Positions 1 to 7,743 of a stretch of 64,000 bases of DNA are shown piece by piece. Position numbers and translations under genes: made by a program. Every line of letters starts with the position of its first letter. Positions within the stretch are counted from its first letter, which is position 1. Location: assembly GCA_025360105.1 (NCBI GenBank), contig JANYCT010000085.1, positions 50,703-114,702 of the forward strand, written 5' to 3'. Source of the DNA: Actinomycetes bacterium. GTDB taxonomy: Bacteria > Actinomycetota > Acidimicrobiia > Acidimicrobiales > Ilumatobacteraceae. The notes under the pieces were generated by a model. The model saw only the letters and a list, made by a program, of their open reading frames with translations, was not told the origin of the DNA and ran no database searches.

Positions 1-36
1 CTACAAGTACGAACGGCCTGCACCTAGCATGCGTCC

Positions 37-1527
37 GTGAGTGCAGAGCGACGCCGCGAGCCTGGGGAACAGGTGCGGGTGTCGCGAAGCAGCGACGTCA
101 CGTCGGCATCCGGCGCCCGCCGAGCTCCGATCCGGCGTCCGAAGGCTCCCGGGCCGACAATTTCACCGTTCACCCGTTTGGCGCGCGTGCAGGCAGTCAG
201 TGCTGCTGGAGATGGCTGCCTTGCGCTAGCGCTCGCGGTGTCTGTGTTCTTCGGGTTGAGCCCTACAGCGGCGCGACCCAAGGTGCTGTTGTTTCTCGTG
301 ATCACGTTCGTGCCCTTCGTCGTCGTGGCACCGCTGATCGGGCCGATCGTCGATCGAGTTGCTGGCGGGCGGCGCCTCGTCATGCAGATCGTCGCGCTCT
401 TACGCGCCGCCAGCTTGTTGTTGATGGCTTTCCACCTCGACGACGTGCTGTTGTATCCCATCGCGTTTGCGGCGCTGGTGTTGCAAAAGACGCAAGGTAT
501 CTCCAAGTCGGCTCTCGTGCCGTCGGTGGTGCGCAGCGAAGAAGATCTCGTCGAGGCGAACTCCAAACTCGGCCTCATCGGCGGGGTGTTCGGATTCATC
601 GGGGCCGCCATTGCCGGTGTGGTGAAAGCAGTCGCTGGCGTGGAGGGCGCTCTTGTCGTGGGCGCAGCGTTGTTCGTCGGGGCATTCTTCATGGCGACGA
701 TGCTGCCGAGTGAGGTTGTGGCAGCGAAGCGCGCCAGCGCGCAAGAACGGGCCGAACTGCGTTCGGCTGGCATCACCTTGGCGGCCAGCGCGATGGCGTT
801 GTTGCGCGCGTCGGTGGGTTTCTGCTTCTTCCTGCTCGCGTTCTGGCTGCGCACAAAGGAAGCTGGCCGAGCGTTGGTTGGATTGTCGATTGCCATGGTG
901 ACGGTTGGCGTCATGATCGGCAACGCCATCGCGCCTGCGGTGCGCAGACGCGTCCACGAGGAACCGATCTTCATCGGTGCTCTCGGTCTCACGGCTGCCG
1001 CCGGCATCGGCGCCACGCTCTTTGGTGGCGTGGTTTCGGGCGTGCTCTTAGCACTGGTGGTGAACTTTGCGGGGGCACTCGCCCGCTTGTCGTTCGATTC
1101 GATCGTGCAGCGTGACGCCCCCGATGCGAACCAAGGTCGGGCGTTCGCCCAGTTCGAAACGAAGTTTCAGTTGGCTTGGGTACTCGGCGGTCTGCCCGCA
1201 GTGCTGTTCACTCCACCGGGTGAGGTGGGCTTTGCCATTGTTGGTTTGATTGCACTGTTTTCTGCGGTGACGTATGTGGTCGGGATGCGCAGCGTACGCG
1301 CCGGCAAAGCCGTACCCGAGACGATCAGCAAACGCGCGCGGCGCACCATGCTCGCCGAGGTCGAACGTCTTAAGGCCCGACGAGAGGGAACACCTACGGG
1401 GGGTACCAGTCGTCCGTTGCCGCCGCCAGCAGCTCCCAGTCGGGCGCCCGAATCCCCGACGGATCCATTGCTGCGGCCCCAGTCGAACTCGTCGGCGAAC
1501 GAGGACCCGCCAGTACCTCGTTGGTGA
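37..1527 (+). CDS. MFS-type membrane transporter
   Basis: Predicted multi-pass inner-membrane transporter of the major facilitator type, 496 aa; the substrate cannot be told. A basic, disordered N-terminus of about 50 residues is followed by ten to twelve hydrophobic helices. The loop at residues 102-113 (GPIVDRVAGGRR) matches MFS signature motif A (GxxxDRxxGRR) between helices 2 and 3, which is the main evidence for the family. The last 75 residues are polar and proline-rich, probably a cytoplasmic tail. The GTG at 37 is the first usable start, but only 36 bases precede it, so the true start or an upstream operon partner could lie outside the window. It converges on the DUF2342 gene. Confidence 0.75.
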   Translation: MSAERRREPGEQVRVSRSSDVTSASGARRAPIRRPKAPGPTISPFTRLARVQAVSAAGDGCLALALAVSVFFGLSPTAARPKVLLFLVITFVPFVVVAPLIGPIVDRVAGGRRLVMQIVALLRAASLLLMAFHLDDVLLYPIAFAALVLQKTQGISKSALVPSVVRSEEDLVEANSKLGLIGGVFGFIGAAIAGVVKAVAGVEGALVVGAALFVGAFFMATMLPSEVVAAKRASAQERAELRSAGITLAASAMALLRASVGFCFFLLAFWLRTKEAGRALVGLSIAMVTVGVMIGNAIAPAVRRRVHEEPIFIGALGLTAAAGIGATLFGGVVSGVLLALVVNFAGALARLSFDSIVQRDAPDANQGRAFAQFETKFQLAWVLGGLPAVLFTPPGEVGFAIVGLIALFSAVTYVVGMRSVRAGKAVPETISKRARRTMLAEVERLKARREGTPTGGTSRPLPPPAAPSRAPESPTDPLLRPQSNSSANEDPPVPRW

Positions 1528-1532
1528 GCACC

Positions 1533-1547
1533 GAGTTGGGTCAACTC
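1533..1547. terminator. Small hairpin between convergent genes
   Basis: GAGTTG-GGT-CAACTC is a perfect 6-bp stem with a 3-base loop, lying 5 bases after the stop of the transporter and 23 bases from the stop of the DUF2342 gene. There is no T tract on either side. The placement suggests a weak bidirectional terminator, but the stem is short enough to be chance. Confidence 0.35.
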
Positions 1548-1570
1548 TGCGTCGCGTACGGTCGGTGGCG

Positions 1571-2770
1571 TCAGAGTGTCGCGTCGCCCGACGGCAGGTC
1601 GAGGCGAGCGAGCCACAGGCCCGGAGCGTCGAGCTCTGCGGGTGTTGGCAGCGAACCCGCCTGATCGAGTAGGAGGTTGGCCGCAGCATTGCCGCCGCGT
1701 TCGAGCACGCCGGCGATGAACGCCCGCCCCCGTTCGACCTGTTGGCGGTTGAGCTGCAGGCCGAGGAGGCGCTCGACAAAGATGTCGTCTGGCGATGTCT
1801 CGATACGGCGTCGGCGAACAGCTTCGCTGATGCGCACTGCGTCGCCTCCAATGAGTCGCGAGGCGACTGTGTCGACGACGTGATCGACGTAGCCCACCAC
1901 AGCGGCGAGGGCGGCGTCGAGTTGTGGTTGCATGGCCTCTTGGGCCGCGCTCCGAACGGCGCCGAGCAGGATTTCGGGATCGCCCAGGGTCTTTTGCAGG
2001 GCCTGCATTGGATCGTCACCGTCGAGTTCGATGGAGCCAAGCTTGTCGGCAACGGCATTGGGGTCGGGTTGAAACGCGCCGACGTGGGCGCGCACCAACT
2101 CGCTGAGGCCCTCGCGGATGTGCACAACCGAGAACACCACATGTGTGGTGAGCTCTTGGACCAGCACCCACAAGCGCATGGAGTCGCGGGGCAGGCTCCA
2201 GTCGTTGGCGAAGGCGTCGATGGTGCCGGGGATGACCGATACCTGGTTGCCGGCCACGCGCGGGATGGGCAGGTCGTACTGACCGAACGCACGCGTGGCC
2301 AAGCGGCCGACCATGGACCCGATGGCCATACCCAGCATTGCCGGCGCCATCATCTGGCTGAGCCCGAGCATCATCGCGGCCATGGGATCGTTGCGATCGG
2401 AGTCGTCGCCGGACTGATCGAGGTCGGGTCGTTTGCCGAGTGAGACGGCGAGCTCGGTGAACAGCGGACGGTACGCATCGAGCGTGGTTTGCGCCCATAC
2501 GCCTGGGGTGACCGTAGTGATCTCGTAGCTGCCGATGTCGTGGCCGGTGACATCGAGCACGTGCGGCTCGATGATGCCGCCGAGCGCGGTGAGTGCAAAT
2601 CGGATACTGGGATCTACGTTCGATTCAGGCGTGCCCTCGGTTGCGGCAAGCTGCGCGAATTGTCGTGCCGCATCCCAGTTCAACGGACCCTGTCCCGAGA
2701 GCGCACGCGCCAAATCACCGAACATGGGGAGGCCCCCGAAGGGGTTGTCGGCGGGGTCGCCCGCGGTCAT
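1571..2770 (-). CDS. DUF2342 / zincin_2 family protein
   Basis: A 399-aa protein of the actinobacterial DUF2342 family (annotated as zinc-dependent metalloprotease or F420-biosynthesis-associated hydrolase). The helix that normally carries HExxH is present at residues 205-210 but reads QELTTH, so the first histidine is Gln; the Glu and second His remain. Upstream is a Met/Ala/Gly-rich segment (about 128-160, MAAMMLGLSQMM), typical of the family. I start at the ATG at 2770 (MTAGDP); longer frames upstream would run into the divergent SDR gene. It lies 42 bases from that SDR, sharing a promoter region. Whether it is an active hydrolase is unclear given the missing His. Confidence 0.75.
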   Translation of the reverse strand: MTAGDPADNPFGGLPMFGDLARALSGQGPLNWDAARQFAQLAATEGTPESNVDPSIRFALTALGGIIEPHVLDVTGHDIGSYEITTVTPGVWAQTTLDAYRPLFTELAVSLGKRPDLDQSGDDSDRNDPMAAMMLGLSQMMAPAMLGMAIGSMVGRLATRAFGQYDLPIPRVAGNQVSVIPGTIDAFANDWSLPRDSMRLWVLVQELTTHVVFSVVHIREGLSELVRAHVGAFQPDPNAVADKLGSIELDGDDPMQALQKTLGDPEILLGAVRSAAQEAMQPQLDAALAAVVGYVDHVVDTVASRLIGGDAVRISEAVRRRRIETSPDDIFVERLLGLQLNRQQVERGRAFIAGVLERGGNAAANLLLDQAGSLPTPAELDAPGLWLARLDLPSGDATL

Positions 2771-2812
2771 GTCGTGGATGCTACGGCCATTCCAGCGGTT
2801 ATCGTCGCTCAG

Positions 2813-3820
2813 ATGACGACCGTGCTGGTGACCGGTACCGAAAGCAGTCTCGGTACCCGTGTGATGAAGGGCCTCACCGGAGAATGTGGCTTCGAGGTCG
2901 TCTCTTCCACGGCACACACGACGGCACTGGAGACCGCAACAGCAACCGATCCAGCCGAGCCCATCGACATCGCCGTGCACCTGAGCGCCGGTGATCACGA
3001 CACCCGCGCCCGCCGGCGAGAGAGCGTCACCAAAGGCGCGGCGGCCCTGCTCGAACTCGCCGAGAACTCTGGCGTTCAGCACGTGGTGTTGGTGTCGTCG
3101 GCGATGGTCTACGGCGCGTGGGCGAACAACCCGGTTCCGCTGACCGAGGACGCGCCCCTACGCCCCGATCTTGATTTCGTGTTTGCCCGTCAACTCGCGT
3201 CGGTCGAGCAGATGGTCGACGATTGGCGTACTGCGGCGCTGGGTCGAACTGCGACCGTGCTGCGACCGGTGGTGGCGATGGCTGCGGACGGCACCTCCGG
3301 ACTTGCCCGCGCGCTTGCGGCCGGTATGGGACAGCGGTCGGGCGAGGACGATCCCGGGGCGCAGTTCCTGCATCTTGACGACCTTGCGTCGGCGGTCACG
3401 CTCGCCGCGCGCGAACGACTCGACGGTGTGTTCAACGTGGCCCCCGACGGCTGGGTGGCAGGCGATCGCGTGCGCGCCCTGGCTGGCTCGCGTCCGAAGG
3501 TAAAGCTGCCCGAGCGCCTCGCCGAGGTGGTCTCGCGCGTGCGCTGGCGTTTCCAGCGAGGGCCCATCCCGCCGGGTCTGCGCAGCTACACCCAATCGCC
3601 GTGGATGGTGGCCAACGATCGCCTCGAAGCCGTGGGTTGGCATCCCACCGTCACGAACGAGCAGGCATATGTGGAGGGCACCGAGGCCAAGTGGTGGACG
3701 ATGATCACACCCAAACGCAAACAGGAGCTCTCCCTCGGTGCGATGGGTGTAGTCATCATGTCCATCGTCGGCGCAGTGACGGTGCTCGTGCGCCGCGCGA
3801 GCCGCCGACGTACCGGGTGA
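2813..3820 (+). CDS. NAD(P)-dependent epimerase/dehydratase (extended SDR)
   Basis: A 335-aa extended-SDR protein. The N-terminal Rossmann segment has VLVTGTESSLG in place of the usual TGxxGxxG, then a VLVSSAMVYGAW segment with the catalytic-type Ser and Tyr region, followed by a substrate domain. The C-terminus has one hydrophobic helix (about residues 308-325) ending in a run of arginines, so the protein may be membrane-anchored. The typical YxxxK reads FARQL here (DFVFARQLAS), so the catalytic Tyr and Lys are both doubtful. The start is the ATG at 2813; earlier in-frame starts overlap the divergent DUF2342 gene. As I recall, an SDR of this kind next to DUF2342, a PDZ protein and moaE is a common actinobacterial neighbourhood. 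Confidence 0.75.
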   Translation: MTTVLVTGTESSLGTRVMKGLTGECGFEVVSSTAHTTALETATATDPAEPIDIAVHLSAGDHDTRARRRESVTKGAAALLELAENSGVQHVVLVSSAMVYGAWANNPVPLTEDAPLRPDLDFVFARQLASVEQMVDDWRTAALGRTATVLRPVVAMAADGTSGLARALAAGMGQRSGEDDPGAQFLHLDDLASAVTLAARERLDGVFNVAPDGWVAGDRVRALAGSRPKVKLPERLAEVVSRVRWRFQRGPIPPGLRSYTQSPWMVANDRLEAVGWHPTVTNEQAYVEGTEAKWWTMITPKRKQELSLGAMGVVIMSIVGAVTVLVRRASRRRTG

Positions 3821-3849
3821 ACCGCTGCCCCCTTGCCCTGCGCAGTCTC

Positions 3850-5058
3850 CTACATGGAGTCGGGCCGCTTCGACAACGTGATGATGATCGTGAGGGGCGT
3901 CGACGCCCCCTTGCGGCCGACGGCGAGCGTGACGGACTGCCCGGCGTTGTGTGCGGCGATGGTTGTGCCGAGGTCGTCGAGGCTGGCGATTGGGACGCCG
4001 TCGATGGAACGAATGACATCGCCCGGATGGAGACCGGCCGCGGCAGCGGGACCTTCGGCCATCACAGCGCTGACGCCGACTTCGCCCTTGTCGGTGGTGT
4101 CGGGCTGAATGCCGAGCCACGCCGGCGCGTCGATCGCCTCGGCCTGATCCAATGCCTTGAGCATGGTGTCCACCGAGACCAACGACGCGCCCTTGGTGCT
4201 CATCGTGCACATACCCAACAGTCGGCCTTGGGAATCGAGCACGAGCGAACCTTCGCCAGGCTCGGTGTCGCGGTCGTACATGAGGTGCACGCCTGACGCA
4301 TCGGTGACCACGTTGACGCGCAGTGGTGCAGGCGACGTCATCACGATGCCCGTTGCCTGTGAGGTGTCGGGGCTCAATTGTACGACCGACGCATCGATCT
4401 CCGACGGCACCGAGAGCACCGCGGTGCCATCGGCCTCGTCGACCATGACCACCGCGCCCACCACGGTCTCGCCGGTGGGTAACAGCACCTCGAGGCCCGA
4501 CCTGCCGCGCACGGCTCGGGCCGTGGTGACCACGAAGTGCCCCGGCGTGAGCGCAAGTGCAGTCGCCGGATTTGATGCGGCGACTGGTCCTTTGCTGATC
4601 AGCAGCGTGGGCATCGGCGTCGATGTTCGCGACGAGATCGTTGAGGCGGTGATCGCGACAGCGGTGTTGGTGACAGCGGTGTTGGTGGCCACGGTGTTGG
4701 CGACCACGGCGGTATGGGGAACAGAGTCCCGATCGTGCGCGGTGGTGCCCGGGGCCAGGAAACCCCCGGTGTCGCCGTCGCCGTCGGTGGCGGTAGTCAG
4801 GCGCAGCGACGTGACACTGGCCTCCGCAATGACTCCACTGCGGCTGTGATGCGGGATCATCAACCAGAGCAGGCCGACAGCGAGCGCGACACCAACCGTG
4901 CCGGTCGCGATCGAGAGGCCACGGCCCACTACCAGTGGCGGCTCGCTTGCCGCCCACTGCGTTGCGCCAATCTCGGACGGATGGCGCCATTGGCGTTCGT
5001 GGGCAGGCAGGGGCCCGTTCGGGTACTCCGGGTCATTCTCCCACTCACCTCGCTCCAC
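3850..5058 (-). CDS. Membrane-anchored PDZ protein with degenerate trypsin-like domain
   Basis: About 402 aa with an HtrA/DegP-like architecture: cytoplasmic N-terminus (PAHERQWRHPSE), one membrane helix (about 48-68), a Thr/Val-rich linker, a trypsin-like beta-barrel and a C-terminal PDZ domain (about 305-395, GLHPGDVIRSIDG). All three catalytic positions appear lost: the segment aligned with VLTNxHV reads VVTTARAV (His to Arg), the DLAVL segment reads GTAVLSV, and GNSGGPL reads PGEGSLV (Ser to Glu). It is therefore probably a non-proteolytic scaffold or sensor at the outer face of the membrane. The GTG at 5058 is chosen; an alternative GTG at 5127 adds 23 residues. The linker contains a 15-bp tandem duplication (4658-4687). 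Confidence 0.75.
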   Translation of the reverse strand: MERGEWENDPEYPNGPLPAHERQWRHPSEIGATQWAASEPPLVVGRGLSIATGTVGVALAVGLLWLMIPHHSRSGVIAEASVTSLRLTTATDGDGDTGGFLAPGTTAHDRDSVPHTAVVANTVATNTAVTNTAVAITASTISSRTSTPMPTLLISKGPVAASNPATALALTPGHFVVTTARAVRGRSGLEVLLPTGETVVGAVVMVDEADGTAVLSVPSEIDASVVQLSPDTSQATGIVMTSPAPLRVNVVTDASGVHLMYDRDTEPGEGSLVLDSQGRLLGMCTMSTKGASLVSVDTMLKALDQAEAIDAPAWLGIQPDTTDKGEVGVSAVMAEGPAAAAGLHPGDVIRSIDGVPIASLDDLGTTIAAHNAGQSVTLAVGRKGASTPLTIIITLSKRPDSM

Positions 5059-5227
5059 ACTGGGGCATGGTAGTGAACGCCCGAGGGCAATGGATGTCGC
5101 GCGATCTGCTTCGTCGACCAATTCCACTCGGCGGTTCGAGAGCCTTCGCTCGCGGGAGCGGTTCAGGAATCGTTGACGAATCCTTCAGAAATGGGGAATG
5201 CCCCGCTCACGGCTACGATGCCTCTCG

Positions 5228-5719
5228 ATGCATGCTCCAACGCACGGTGACACATGGGTTGGCCTCACCGCGGCGACGCTTCCGATTGGACCCGCATATG
5301 AATGGGCGGTGCGCCCCGACTGTGGGGCAGTCGTGCTGTTCTCCGGAACGGTGCGCGATCACGCAGTGGGTCGTACGGGCGTGCAGCATCTCACGTATGA
5401 GGCCTACGACGAACAGGCGCCGGCGAAGATGAACGACATTGCACTCGAGGTACGCGAACGTTGGCCAGCCACCGGTCGCATCGCTCTGCTCCATCGCACG
5501 GGTCGACTGGAACTCGGCGAGAGTTCGGTGATCGTGGTGGTGTCGTCCCCGCATCGGCCTGAAGCATTCGAGGCAGGCCGCTATGCAATCGACGCGCTCA
5601 AGGCGAGCGTGCCGATCTGGAAGCACGAAGTCTGGGACGGCGGCTCCGATTGGGGTACGGGTGCACACGATGTCGTCTCCCCAGAATCGTTGCCAAGCCG
5701 GGCCGGCGGTGTCGGGTGA
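5228..5719 (+). CDS. moaE: Molybdopterin synthase catalytic subunit MoaE
   Basis: A 163-aa MoaE, which with MoaD inserts two sulfurs into precursor Z to form molybdopterin in the cytoplasm. Family signatures are present: GAVVLFSGTVRDH near residue 33, LTYEAYDEQA, RTGRLELGE, and the active-site lysine segment VPIWKHEVWDGG. I start at the ATG at 5228 (MHAPTHG), which gives the usual length. No moaD, moaA or moaC is nearby, so the rest of the cofactor pathway lies elsewhere. A sulfite-oxidase-fold enzyme at 54.2 kb is a possible client of the cofactor. The stop codon overlaps the GTG start of the next gene. Confidence 0.93.
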   Translation: MHAPTHGDTWVGLTAATLPIGPAYEWAVRPDCGAVVLFSGTVRDHAVGRTGVQHLTYEAYDEQAPAKMNDIALEVRERWPATGRIALLHRTGRLELGESSVIVVVSSPHRPEAFEAGRYAIDALKASVPIWKHEVWDGGSDWGTGAHDVVSPESLPSRAGGVG

Positions 5720-5907
5720 TCGTTGCCGTTATTGTGATCGTTGCAATCGTTGTGGTCGGAGCGACAGTCTTCCTCGCGTTCGGACGCCATCAACCCGACG
5801 ATGGTGTCGCCACGTTTCGTCGTCACATCGACGCGCTCTCGCCCGAGGCGCGGCGCGAAGTCATTGAGCGAGTGCAAAATGCCCGCGAGACCGGCAAAGG
5901 TAAATAG
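5716..5907 (+). CDS. Small single-pass membrane protein
   Basis: A 63-aa protein starting with GTG at 5716, which overlaps the moaE stop (GTGA), indicating translational coupling. Residues 1-22 are almost entirely Val/Ile/Ala, forming one membrane helix, followed by a charged cytoplasmic or external tail (SPEARREVIERVQNARE) predicted to be helical. I do not recognise a family. Eight bases separate it from mreB, so it is co-transcribed with moaE and mreB. It could be a small partner of MreB at the membrane, but nothing in the sequence proves that. Confidence 0.6.
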   Translation: MIVAVIVIVAIVVVGATVFLAFGRHQPDDGVATFRRHIDALSPEARREVIERVQNARETGKGK

Positions 5908-5914
5908 GTAGCAC

Positions 5915-6919
5915 ATGGCGCGCGACTTGGCGATCGACCTCGGTACTGCAAACACGCTCGTGTACATGAAGGGCCGCGGCATCGTGCTCAACGAACCGTC
6001 GGTGATCGCTCTCAATCGCCAGACCGGCGAGGTGCTCGCCACCGGTCGCGAGGCATGGCAGATGATCGGGCGCACCCCGGGCTACATCGTTGCCGTGCGC
6101 CCATTGCGCGGTGGAGCAATCACCGACTTCGAGATCACTGAACGTATGATCCGCCTGTTGCTGCAGAGGGTGGGCGTGAGTCGGTTTACGCGTCCGAAGG
6201 TGGTCATCTGCGTTCCGTCGGCCATCACCGAAGTGGAACGACGCGCCGTCACCGACGCGGCGCGCCGAGCTGGTGCTGCCGATGCACAACTCATCGAACA
6301 ACCGATGGCTGCGGCGATCGGCGCTGACCTACCCATCGACGAACCCGTCGGCAACATGGTCATCGACATCGGCGGCGGTACCAGCGAGACTGCCGTTATC
6401 AGCCTCGGTGGGGTTGTGGCGCTCGAAGCCGTGCGTGTCGGCAGTTTCGACATCGACGCGGCGATCCAGAACTATGTCCGACGTGAGCACGGCATCGCCA
6501 TCGGTGAACGAACAGCCGAGGAAATCAAGGTGGCCATCGGTTCGGCCGACCCCATCGGTGATGAGAATGAGGCCGAGGTTCGTGGCCGCGATCTGATGAG
6601 TGGTCTCCCCAAGACCGTGTTGTTGAATCCGGAAGAAATCCGCTTCGCCATCGATGATGTGGTATCGAGCATCGTTGCTTCCGTGGTGCGTTGCCTCGCC
6701 AAGGCGCCGCCGGAGCTTGCGCAGGATTTCCTGGTGCGCGGCATGTATCTGGTGGGCGGCGGCGGATTGCTGCGTGGCCTCGCGCAGCGCATCGAGCGCG
6801 AGACCCGCGTGCCGGTGCGCATGTCGCCGATGCCACTCGAGGCGGTTGTGCTCGGCGCCGGTCACTGCATCGAGCACTACGACGCGCTCAAGGGTATGTT
6901 CATGGGGGCCCGTCGGTGA
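5915..6919 (+). CDS. mreB: Actin-like MreB/Mbl protein
   Basis: A 334-aa bacterial actin. The phosphate-1 loop (DLGTANTLVY, residues 7-16), the phosphate-2 motif (VIDIGGGTSETAVI, about 149-162) and the adenosine motif (YLVGGGGLLRG, about 282-292) are all intact, so ATP binding is expected. MreB filaments guide cell-wall synthesis beneath the membrane. The usual partners mreC, mreD, rodA and pbp2 are not adjacent; instead it sits between a small membrane protein and a crotonase. Its stop overlaps the GTG of the next gene (GTGA), so the moaE-to-RNB group looks like one transcript. Confidence 0.92.
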   Translation: MARDLAIDLGTANTLVYMKGRGIVLNEPSVIALNRQTGEVLATGREAWQMIGRTPGYIVAVRPLRGGAITDFEITERMIRLLLQRVGVSRFTRPKVVICVPSAITEVERRAVTDAARRAGAADAQLIEQPMAAAIGADLPIDEPVGNMVIDIGGGTSETAVISLGGVVALEAVRVGSFDIDAAIQNYVRREHGIAIGERTAEEIKVAIGSADPIGDENEAEVRGRDLMSGLPKTVLLNPEEIRFAIDDVVSSIVASVVRCLAKAPPELAQDFLVRGMYLVGGGGLLRGLAQRIERETRVPVRMSPMPLEAVVLGAGHCIEHYDALKGMFMGARR

Positions 6920-7743
6920 CAGATCCCCACGATGTGGGATCCTGGCCTGTGTCCGACGCTGAAGTTCTCTTCGAGGTGACCGATCATCACGTCGGCGTGC
7001 TCACGCTCAATCGGCCTCAGGCCCGTAACGCCCTCACCTGGGACATGTACGCTGCGCTCGAGCAGGCAATTCGCACTGCACCATCGCAAGCAGTGCGCTG
7101 CATGGTGATCACCGGTGTCGACCCGGCCTTTTGCAGCGGCGACGACGTGCGTCAGGTGATGGGGGGCGGGCAGAAGGGCAGGGCGCCGGCCAGCGTGAGC
7201 GTGCGCGAACCGATGCTCACCCCGGCCGCCGACGCGCTCCTGCACACTGATGTGCCGGTCATCGCAGCGGTCAACGGTGCTGCCGTCGGCTGGGGCATGG
7301 AACTCGCGCTGATGGCCGATCTCCGCGTGGCCAGCGATCGGGCACGGTTCGGTGAGCTGTTCGTGCTGCGCGGCCTCGTCAGCGACGTGGCCGGCCTTGG
7401 GCGATTAGCGCAACTCGTGGGCCGCGAGAAGGCCGCGGAGTTGCTCTTCACCGGCGACATCATCGATGCTTCGGAGGCGCTGCGCATCGGTCTGGTCACG
7501 CGTGTAGTCCCCCACAACGATCTCCTCGAAACGGCGATGAATCTCGCCGCGAAGATCGCCGCAAATCCACCGCTCGCGGTGCAGCGTCTGAAGGCCGGGC
7601 TACGCGAGGCGCTCGATCCAGACTGGCGCATGCTTGGCGCCTGGGTCTCGTCGTCGCTGGGGGAGCTTTTCCAAACCGACGATCATCGCGAGGGTGCACG
7701 TGCGTTCCTTGAGAAGCGCTCACCGCATTTCCGGGGCAGTTGA
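6916..7743 (+). CDS. Crotonase / enoyl-CoA hydratase family protein
   Basis: A 275-aa crotonase-fold protein. The CoA-binding and oxyanion-hole segments are visible (RPQARNALTW; ITGVDPAFCSGDD; NGAAVGWGMELALMADLRVA). One catalytic glutamate (GWGME) is kept, but the second (normally FGxPE) is replaced, since the segment reads FGELFV. It may therefore not be a true hydratase and could be another crotonase such as an isomerase or hydrolase. The GTG at 6916 overlaps the mreB stop; a GTG at 6949 is an alternative start. The gene ends one base into the following RNB gene. Confidence 0.8.
   Translation: MTDPHDVGSWPVSDAEVLFEVTDHHVGVLTLNRPQARNALTWDMYAALEQAIRTAPSQAVRCMVITGVDPAFCSGDDVRQVMGGGQKGRAPASVSVREPMLTPAADALLHTDVPVIAAVNGAAVGWGMELALMADLRVASDRARFGELFVLRGLVSDVAGLGRLAQLVGREKAAELLFTGDIIDASEALRIGLVTRVVPHNDLLETAMNLAAKIAANPPLAVQRLKAGLREALDPDWRMLGAWVSSSLGELFQTDDHREGARAFLEKRSPHFRGS

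Noticed and set aside
1..36. Possible end of a preceding gene
   Set aside because: The first 36 bases are too short to support any call.
2489..2812. N-terminal extension of the SDR at 2.8 kb
   Set aside because: It overlaps the divergent DUF2342 gene and places the Rossmann loop more than 100 residues from the start.
3158..4990. A 610-codon minus-strand frame overlapping the SDR and PDZ genes
   Set aside because: The product is Arg/His-rich and low in complexity; the recognised SDR and PDZ genes explain the region.
5193..5204. GGGG-AATG-CCCC hairpin before moaE
   Set aside because: A 4-bp stem in a GC-rich genome is not significant, and no riboswitch-like structure surrounds it.
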